DNA of 11,504 nucleotides from Humisphaera sp. (lineage in GTDB: Bacteria > Planctomycetota > Phycisphaerae > Tepidisphaerales > Tepidisphaeraceae): contig JANXVV010000052.1 in NCBI GenBank assembly GCA_025351525.1, positions 1-11,504 on the forward strand. The letters run 5' to 3'. This document shows positions 6,075 through 11,504 of the stretch, in pieces. A program made the position numbers and the translations under genes. Under the pieces are notes generated by a model. The model saw only the letters and a list, made by a program, of their open reading frames with translations, was not told the DNA's origin and searched no databases. Position 1 is the stretch's first letter. Each line of letters starts with the position of its first letter.

Positions 6075-6671
6075 ATGCCCCCCTCTCTCATTCCGTCGAA
6101 AAAACTTTCCACACGCCCCATGCTTTTCGCCGGCGTCGTCGCGTCAGGCTTGGCGTACCTGTTTCTCACCGCCGGCAATCCGCCCCGCGCAACTGCCGAG
6201 GACAAGGTCAGCCAGACCGTGAAAGCCGCTGAGGGGCATATGATGCCCAAGGGCGAAGTGCTGATGACCAAGGACATCAGCCTCGACCAGGCCCACGCCA
6301 TGCTCGCGGCGGCGGCGGCAAAGGCGGCGGAGATCAATACCAAGATGGATATCGCCGTCGTCGATGCCGGTGGCAATCTTAAGGCATTCATCCGCATGGA
6401 TGGCGCATGGCTGGGGAGCATCGACATCGCCATCAAGAAGGCGCATACCGCGCGGTGGTTTGACATGCCGACCGGGGAAATCGGGAAATTGTCGCAGCCG
6501 GGTGGCCCGCTGTTCAACATCGAGCAATCGAACGGTGGATTGATCACCTTCCCCGGTGGCATCCCAATCAAGTTGGCGGATGGAACGGTCATCGGCGCGA
6601 TCGGGGTATCCGGGTCCACCGTCGAAAACGATCACATCGTCGCAACGGCGGGAGCGGCGGCGATCAAGTGA
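6075..6671 (+). CDS. Exported GlcG/HbpS-like (DUF336) protein
   Basis: A 198-residue protein with an N-terminal export signal: SKKLSTR, then a hydrophobic core LFAGVVASGLAYLFLTAG (17-34), and a likely signal peptidase site after RATA (residue 41). The mature part is a single GlcG/HbpS domain from about residue 64. It shows MDIAVVDAGGNLKAFIRMDGA, the helix SIDIAIKKAHTA, LITFPGGIPIKL, and the closing GAIGVSGSTVENDHIVA. Streptomyces HbpS of this family binds haem and works with a two-component system; GlcG is linked to glycolate operons. No sensor kinase or glycolate gene is visible here, so the role is unknown beyond an exported ligand-binding domain. AAGGA at 6062-6066 lies 8 nt before the chosen ATG. 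A longer in-frame start at 5772 was rejected because it would cover hicA and bury the signal peptide. Confidence 0.9.
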   Translation: MPPSLIPSKKLSTRPMLFAGVVASGLAYLFLTAGNPPRATAEDKVSQTVKAAEGHMMPKGEVLMTKDISLDQAHAMLAAAAAKAAEINTKMDIAVVDAGGNLKAFIRMDGAWLGSIDIAIKKAHTARWFDMPTGEIGKLSQPGGPLFNIEQSNGGLITFPGGIPIKLADGTVIGAIGVSGSTVENDHIVATAGAAAIK

Positions 6672-6689
6672 GCTCGCGGTAAAAAACTC

Positions 6690-6733
6690 GATAGCCGTGG
6701 GCGGAAGCCCCGGGCCTGCCGGCCACGGCTATC
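6690..6733 (-). terminator. Hairpin with T tract between convergent genes
   Basis: An 11-bp perfect inverted repeat (GATAGCCGTGG at 6690-6700 with CCACGGCTATC at 6723-6733) sits between the stop of the DUF336 gene (6671) and that of the transporter gene (6740). On the minus strand the stem is followed within three bases by six T residues (6686-6681), the form of a Rho-independent terminator for the transporter. The plus-strand side lacks a clear T tract, though the stem could still slow readthrough from the DUF336 gene. Confidence 0.75.
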
Positions 6734-6739
6734 AACTGA

Positions 6740-8434
6740 TTAATTCATCGCCACCACGATCAGTTGCGCGCATACGATCGGAGCCAGCATTCCCAGTGGT
6801 GCCACTGCCGCATATGCGACGGCGGGAACATCCGATCCGGTCAGATCATGACTGAACAGTAAAGAGGGCGAACTGGTCATCGCGCCGGCAACCCACCCGC
6901 TTAACGTCAAGAAGTTCAACCGCAGAACCCGCCTGGCGAACATGCCCACCAGCAGCACTGGGAGCGTGGTGATGACCGCGCCCCAGATTACAAAATCGAT
7001 CCCCCCGCCGTGCGAAACCCGCTGAATGAAATGATTGCCGGATTGCAGTCCGATGCACGCCAGAAAAATCGCCAGGCCAAAATCGCGGAACAACTGGTTG
7101 GCGGCGACCGGCATGTACCACACCACCGAGCCGACATTCCCCAACTGCGACAACAGAATCGCCGCGAGCATCGGCCCACCCGCCAAACCGATGCGCAATT
7201 TAATACTGAGGCCGGGCAAGGCAATGGGAATACTTCCGATGAACACGCCTAAAACAATCCCGAGAAAAATTGGCACGAGTTGCGGTCGATTGAGCGTATC
7301 CGGTGAGTTGCCCAATTCGGCTTCGACCATTTTCAATCCCGCCTCCGGCCCGACTGCCGTCACACGATCGCCGAATTGAAGGCGGAGGGATGCCGCCGGG
7401 GAAAGTTCGATGCCGGAGCGATTTACGCGTGCCACCGTCACGCCGGTTCGCCGCGTCAAATCCAGTTCTCGCAAGGGCCGACGAAGGATCTGCGTGCGCG
7501 TGACCACCAGATCCATCCGCCGAACGTCGCCGCTGCTACCCACATCCGTCGTGCTCGGACGGCCCATCAGGCTGACCAACTCGTCCAAGCCTTCTTTCGA
7601 TCCCACCGCCCGGTAAATGTCCCCGACGCGAATCTCGGTGTCGCCGGTGGGGACGATCACAAAATCATTCCGCAGCAGGCGGCTGAACGTGATGCCCCGC
7701 GCCCGCAACAGTGGATGCTCTTTCAACACCTTGCCCGCATGTTCTTCACGGGTGATTTCCATATCCAGGTGCCCGATCGCCGGTCGATGCGATTGCTCGG
7801 CGGCGACCATCGCCGTCCGCTCCCGCTCCATATCCACGCGGAATATCCGGCGAAGCAGCGCGATTACCAGAATGGGCCCGAGGATGCCGAAGGGATAGGC
7901 GACGGTGTACGCCAGACTCGCTACTTCAGTGGCGGGCAGGATTTTTTCAGGAGTGCCGGCCAGCACATGACCGAGCGATTCCTGCCCCGCCGCCAGGCCG
8001 GGTGTGGTGGTAAAAGCGCCGGCGTATAAGCCGGATGCCGACGCGCGGGACAGCTTCGCGACCTTCACGATTCCAATCGTCAGCAGCGCCCCAAGGCCGA
8101 TGACTGCCAGCGACAGAAGATTCAACCGCAATCCTTCGCGTCGCAAAGAAGCCATGAAACCCGGCCCCACCTGCAGGCCGATGGCGTAGACGAAAACGAT
8201 CAGCGCGAAATCCCGCACGAACTCCAGCACTTTCGCATCGACCGCGAGACCCAACTGCCCGAAGAGCAATGCCGAAAATAAAACGCCGGACACCCCGAGA
8301 CGAATCCCGCGCACGCGCACCGCCCCCAACCCAAGGCCCAGCACGACCGCGAGGGAGAGCATCGCCATTCCCGCCGCCGCCGAGCCGGCGGGGATGATTT
8401 CACTGAAAATTCGCATGTTGAGCATTGAGTTCAA
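6740..8434 (-). CDS. AspT/YidE-family membrane transporter with two RCK_C domains
   Basis: A 564-residue integral membrane protein of the aspartate:alanine exchanger type. It has a first membrane half (about 15-195), two cytosolic RCK_C (TrkA_C) regulatory domains (about 220-290 and 300-375), and a second membrane half (about 385-563). The duplicated family motif is present as GAFTTTPGLAAG (139-150) and GWVAGAMTSSPSLL (513-526). AspT exchanges aspartate and alanine; most relatives such as YidE and YbjL have unknown substrates. The start is uncertain: GGAGG at 8442-8438 precedes a TTG at 8434 by 3 nt and an ATG at 8425 by 12 nt, with a third choice at 8416. All three lie inside the 3' end of the upstream aminotransferase gene, implying coupled translation. 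Numbering here uses the TTG start. Confidence 0.9.
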   Translation of the reverse strand: MNSMLNMRIFSEIIPAGSAAAGMAMLSLAVVLGLGLGAVRVRGIRLGVSGVLFSALLFGQLGLAVDAKVLEFVRDFALIVFVYAIGLQVGPGFMASLRREGLRLNLLSLAVIGLGALLTIGIVKVAKLSRASASGLYAGAFTTTPGLAAGQESLGHVLAGTPEKILPATEVASLAYTVAYPFGILGPILVIALLRRIFRVDMERERTAMVAAEQSHRPAIGHLDMEITREEHAGKVLKEHPLLRARGITFSRLLRNDFVIVPTGDTEIRVGDIYRAVGSKEGLDELVSLMGRPSTTDVGSSGDVRRMDLVVTRTQILRRPLRELDLTRRTGVTVARVNRSGIELSPAASLRLQFGDRVTAVGPEAGLKMVEAELGNSPDTLNRPQLVPIFLGIVLGVFIGSIPIALPGLSIKLRIGLAGGPMLAAILLSQLGNVGSVVWYMPVAANQLFRDFGLAIFLACIGLQSGNHFIQRVSHGGGIDFVIWGAVITTLPVLLVGMFARRVLRLNFLTLSGWVAGAMTSSPSLLFSHDLTGSDVPAVAYAAVAPLGMLAPIVCAQLIVVAMN

Positions 8435-9599
8435 TCACCTCCGCCAACCGTTCATATTCGCCGGGCAGGTTATAGACCTGACAGCATGGCCTGACGAACG
8501 TGCGGCCACCCCAGATCATCACCGGCACTTCAATGCGATGTTCCGAATAGAGCTTTTGTTGCAGTTGCAACGATTGAGAAACCGTGAGCCGATCGAGCGG
8601 CGCGGGCAGAGGCAACGCGGCCATCGAACCGATGAGGCTTCCCTCCAAAGGGCTGAGCGGTTCCACCTTCCAGCGATCGCACAGCATCTGCTGTACCCAC
8701 ACCGCAAGCCGATGATTGTGGTCGCGGATTTTCGCCCATCCCAAGTCGCTCATAAACGCGAGCGCGGCTGGAATCGTGAGCCATCCGCTGATATCCCGAG
8801 TGCCCTGCCATGAAAACTCGCGTGCGAAACCTTCGCCCCAATGGTGACTGATCGCCGTGGGATGCACCTGCGATTGGCGGTCGGGGCTTACCCACAAAAA
8901 CGCGCTGCCCTTCGGTGCGCAGGCCCATTTATGAAGATTGGCGGTGTAGTACTTCGCTCCAATCTCCGGCACATTCAGCGGCAGCATTCCGGGCGCGTGG
9001 GCACCATCGACCAGCACATCGATCCCGCGCGCCGCGCAGATTTGGGCGATGCGTTGAACCGGAAAGATAAGGCCTGTCGGCGACGTCACATGATCGATCA
9101 CCAGCAGCCGGGTGTTGGACGATAAACCCCCGGCAACGCTCTCCACCACTTGATCGGCCGACTGAAGGGGCAACGTCAATTCGATCTGTCGGCAGACCGC
9201 ATCGCTCCGCCCCGCCACATGCCGCATCGCCTGCCACACGGCGTTGTAGGCGTGCGTCGTCGTCAGCAGTTCATCGCCCGGTTTCAACCGGAATGACTGA
9301 AGTACGGCGTTTACCCCTTCGGTGGCGTTGGTGACCAACCCAAAATCTTCCTCGCGCAAGCCGAGCCATTCCGCGACTGGCCGCTTCGCATGGCCGATCA
9401 ACTCTATCGCCCGTCGGCCAAGCAACTCGATCGGTTCGGCTTCGATTTTCCTCCGCCATTCGGTTTGCCGCTCGAAGACCACACGCGGCATTGCGCCGAA
9501 GGAGCCGTGATTGAGAAATGCGATGCGCTCATCCAGCATCCATTGTGAGCGGAGATTTGCGCGAAGCGGAGAGGGAGGAGTGCTCATCGACAGAAGCAT
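8400..9599 (-). CDS. Class V PLP-dependent aminotransferase-fold enzyme (CefD/isopenicillin N epimerase-like)
   Basis: A 399-residue fold-type I PLP enzyme of the class V group. The N-terminal FLNHGSFGAMP (28-38) is typical of CefD-like members. NATEGVN (91-97) contributes to cofactor phosphate binding, His116 lies where an aromatic or His stacks on the PLP ring, and VDGAHAPG (197-204) holds Asp198 for the pyridine nitrogen. NLHKW (221-225) carries the Schiff-base Lys224. Near the end, RTFVRPCCQVYN resembles the substrate-carboxylate-binding Arg region. Family members include isopenicillin N epimerases, cysteine desulfurase-like enzymes and C-S lyases, so the substrate cannot be set by eye. 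No beta-lactam genes are nearby, so the CefD label means similarity only. An internal ATG at 9587 is an alternative start. The stop lies within the start region of the transporter, which suggests amino-acid uptake and processing as a unit. Confidence 0.9.
   Translation of the reverse strand: MLLSMSTPPSPLRANLRSQWMLDERIAFLNHGSFGAMPRVVFERQTEWRRKIEAEPIELLGRRAIELIGHAKRPVAEWLGLREEDFGLVTNATEGVNAVLQSFRLKPGDELLTTTHAYNAVWQAMRHVAGRSDAVCRQIELTLPLQSADQVVESVAGGLSSNTRLLVIDHVTSPTGLIFPVQRIAQICAARGIDVLVDGAHAPGMLPLNVPEIGAKYYTANLHKWACAPKGSAFLWVSPDRQSQVHPTAISHHWGEGFAREFSWQGTRDISGWLTIPAALAFMSDLGWAKIRDHNHRLAVWVQQMLCDRWKVEPLSPLEGSLIGSMAALPLPAPLDRLTVSQSLQLQQKLYSEHRIEVPVMIWGGRTFVRPCCQVYNLPGEYERLAEVIELNAQHANFQ
8438..8442 (-). 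promoter_or_regulatory. Shine-Dalgarno for the transporter, inside the upstream gene
   Basis: The minus strand reads GGAGGTGA just before the TTG at 8434 and within the last codons of the aminotransferase gene. It is a near-perfect anti-16S match. The spacing is short for the TTG and long for the ATG at 8425, so it fixes the start region but not the exact codon. Confidence 0.6.
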
Positions 9600-9689
9600 A
9601 CGTCGAAATGCTTCCGCGTCCCACCTATGTGAGTGAACTGGTCAAATGCACTCAAGTCATATCCAAGCCGGGACGGGGCGGTGAGCAGC

Positions 9690-9752
9690 AGCGAACTGCG
9701 CAGCCCCGGATTTTTTGAACCGCTCAAAGAATCCGGGGCTGCGCAACTCGCT
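9690..9752. repeat. Long imperfect palindrome, REP-like or transcript-end hairpin
   Basis: The core is a perfect 16-bp inverted repeat: TGCGCAGCCCCGGATT at 9697-9712 and its complement at 9730-9745. It extends inward by a T·G wobble (9713/9729) and five pairs (9714-9718 with 9724-9728) around a 5-nt loop ACCGC. Beyond a 2-nt mismatch it extends outward by five more pairs (9690-9694 with 9748-9752). It lies between the stop of the DUF1553 gene (9792) and the start of the PLP-enzyme gene (9599), both on the minus strand. No T tract follows the stem on the minus strand. It could still end or protect the DUF1553 transcript, or be one copy of a dispersed palindromic element. Confidence 0.75.
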
Positions 9753-9791
9753 AGCGCTCGTCGCTCCACCCCCCGCTTGGAGAGTGCAGGA

Positions 9792-11504
9792 TCAGTTCAC
9801 ATACGCCAATTCGTTCGTGAACAAAAGCGCCTGGGTATACAGTTCCCACGGCATCATCGGTTTGCGGTTGACGTAATCGCCCTGGTTCTGCACGGCTCGC
9901 CGCATATCGCCGTATTTATTTCCGCCGGCGGCTTTGGGGATTCGCTTGACGAATTTACCGGGACCTTTTTTCAGATCATCCGCCGAGGCGGTCTTGGTCT
10001 CCCCGTTGTCCTTTTCCTCAGACACGAATTCCATCGCGAACTGCACCTCCTCGGCGCGCGGCGTGCGTTGAAACAGCACCTCATAAATCGCCCGCACTTT
10101 ATCCCCGTCATTCGTCGCAGCGACAAACTCCGGTCGCGTCGTGATCTTCCGGGCCACATCAATGCTCATCGGGCTGTTCATGAAAAACAATGCCTGCTGC
10201 GGCACGATCGTCGTCGTGCGATGGCTGTTGGTCATGTCGGGGTCGCTGAAGTCGAACTGCTGCATCAGTTCCGGCACGCTGCCGCGATCGATATAGCCGT
10301 AGACGGAGCGGCGGTTGCTGTAGGGCTCATCGGTGAGGTTCACCGGTTTGCCACCGACGGTGAGATCGGCCTTGCCGGTGAACTGCACCATCGTGTCGCG
10401 CACGGCTTCGAAATCGAGTCGCCGAAGATTTGCCCGCCAGAGCAACCGATCGCCTGGGTCTTTTTCCGCGAACGCCGCATTCGTCTCGCTGCTCTGCTGA
10501 TACGTGCTGGACAGCATCACCATCCGGTGCATCTGCTTCAGCGACCAGCCTTCCTGCATGAATCGCGACGCCAGATAATCCAGCAGTTCCGGATGGCTCG
10601 GCGCTTCGGATTGCACACCTAGATCATCGGGGGTCCGCACGAACGCTTCCCCAAAATGATGCATCCAGAGTCGGTTGATCATCGTGCGGGCAGTGAGTGG
10701 ATTATCTTTGCTGGCGATCGCGCGGGCCAATTCAAGTCGACCGCTGCCGAGAGTGAAGGGCTTGCGATTCGGGCCTGCCAGGATTTCCAGGAACTGGCGC
10801 GGCACCACCGGCCCACGGTTCTGGGCTTCACCGCGAATGAAGATCGGTGAGTTATGCGGGGTCGGCGCATCGGCCACGATCATCGGGGTGGCGGGCGCGC
10901 CGGGGTGGGTCAGGTCCAACTCGTTCAATTCGGTGAAGGCGAACTTGCGATAGGCATTTCCATTCTGCTGCGGGATCTCTTGAATATAACTGTGCAGCCG
11001 TTCGCTGTCGGCAAGTTCGACGGCGGCGTGGACCGGAGCGGGGATTTGGATCAGCTCAACCAGATTCTCATCATAACCCTTTACTTCAGTGGCCGTCGCC
11101 GCACGATTCGCCTGTACGTAAGCGCTGGCTTTCGGTTGAATGCCCGCGAAGAGTTTGCCGTACACCGCCGCCACGTCGCGAAGCGTTTTGAGCGATTCAG
11201 GCGACACTTCCTTGAATGCCGCAACGACCAGCGGATTCACGGATAGGCGACCGAATTTTCCTCCCGGCGACATCTTTCCCGTGGCGATTTCAGCCAGGAT
11301 TTCCCTGGCTTTCGACGTGATCTGATCCGCCGGGACCTCCGCGAAACGGAGGATCGGCCCGAAAATCGCCGCCTCGCGCGGACGCAGGCGGAACTGCTGA
11401 AAAATCTCCTTGTCCAATCCCAACTCGGCGATCAATTTATTCCGCGTGACGAGATCATCGCGATCACCCTTGCGGCCATACATCGCAATCAGCACATACC
11501 CGGC
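9792..11504 (-). CDS. DUF1553-domain (PSD1) planctomycete-type protein, C-terminal part; 5' end outside window
   Basis: The frame is open to the right edge of the window, so the N-terminus (where such proteins often have a signal peptide, cytochrome-c-like PSC1 and DUF1549 regions) is missing. About 570 residues are visible. Counting from the GTG at 11495, a helical region fills roughly 1-190, followed by a DUF1553 domain from about 252. That domain shows LELARAIASKDNPLTARTMI, NRLWMHHFGEAFVRTPDDLG, SHPELLDYLASRFMQEGWSL and MVMLSSTYQQSS, then RRSVYGYIDRGSVPELMQ and PQQALFFMNSP further on. These motifs are hallmarks of the large paralogous families in Planctomycetes and Verrucomicrobia, often next to DUF1501 genes and proposed to act in surface polysaccharide use. 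The function is not established. The GTG at 11495 is probably internal, not the true start. Confidence 0.93.
   Translation of the reverse strand, partial: AGYVLIAMYGRKGDRDDLVTRNKLIAELGLDKEIFQQFRLRPREAAIFGPILRFAEVPADQITSKAREILAEIATGKMSPGGKFGRLSVNPLVVAAFKEVSPESLKTLRDVAAVYGKLFAGIQPKASAYVQANRAATATEVKGYDENLVELIQIPAPVHAAVELADSERLHSYIQEIPQQNGNAYRKFAFTELNELDLTHPGAPATPMIVADAPTPHNSPIFIRGEAQNRGPVVPRQFLEILAGPNRKPFTLGSGRLELARAIASKDNPLTARTMINRLWMHHFGEAFVRTPDDLGVQSEAPSHPELLDYLASRFMQEGWSLKQMHRMVMLSSTYQQSSETNAAFAEKDPGDRLLWRANLRRLDFEAVRDTMVQFTGKADLTVGGKPVNLTDEPYSNRRSVYGYIDRGSVPELMQQFDFSDPDMTNSHRTTTIVPQQALFFMNSPMSIDVARKITTRPEFVAATNDGDKVRAIYEVLFQRTPRAEEVQFAMEFVSEEKDNGETKTASADDLKKGPGKFVKRIPKAAGGNKYGDMRRAVQNQGDYVNRKPMMPWELYTQALLFTNELAYVN

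Noticed and set aside
7376..8029. A 217-codon plus-strand frame opposite the transporter
   Set aside because: It has a His/Arg/Gln-rich, low-information translation typical of an antisense shadow; the minus strand encodes a clear AspT-like protein.
9630..9654. Inverted repeat TGAGTG / CACTCA upstream of the PLP-enzyme gene
   Set aside because: Six bases per arm with a 13-nt spacer is expected by chance at this scale, and nothing else supports an operator.
9633..10622. A 329-codon plus-strand frame spanning the palindrome and the DUF1553 gene end
   Set aside because: Most of it is antisense to conserved DUF1553 motifs, and its start crosses the palindrome.

Overview
The window fits a chromosomal segment of a Planctomycetota or related PVC-group bacterium. 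The best marker is the DUF1553-type (PSD1, planctomycete cytochrome-c-associated) protein at the right edge. The GC-rich coding style of the metabolic genes agrees. This is inference from gene content, and no rRNA or tRNA is present to confirm it.

Left part (1-2701, + strand): the 3' end of the glutamate synthase large subunit gene (gltB) and the complete small subunit gene (gltD). Between them sit two overlapping small genes. One is a HEPN-domain protein with an R-x4-H motif. The other is an unrecognised 136-residue protein with a very basic tail. The four genes are packed with 16-nt gaps or short overlaps, so a toxin/antitoxin-like pair appears to ride inside the gltBD transcription unit without breaking it.

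Middle part (2767-6006, + strand): a compact run of defence-type genes. In order these are a VapBC toxin-antitoxin pair, a 672-residue DUF262-DUF1524 protein (single-chain GmrSD/BrxU/SspE-like nuclease), and a HicB-HicA pair. The HicA copy has proline where the family has its catalytic histidine. A possible 41-codon frame joins the 3' end of the nuclease gene to the hicB start through an ATGA overlap. I see no clear terminator inside this run.

Right part: a secreted GlcG/HbpS-like (DUF336) protein (+, 6075-6671) converges on a minus-strand pair. The pair is an AspT/YidE-type transporter with two RCK_C domains and, upstream of it and overlapping it, a class V (CefD-like) PLP enzyme. A hairpin with a T tract separates the convergent genes. 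A long palindrome lies at 9690-9752, between the PLP enzyme and the incomplete DUF1553 gene (−, running off the right edge). There is no gene-free stretch over 300 bases, and I see no IS element, CRISPR array or RNA gene.

The best candidates for something new are the HEPN/unknown pair inside gltBD, the nuclease flanked by two toxin-antitoxin pairs, and the HicA with an altered active site.
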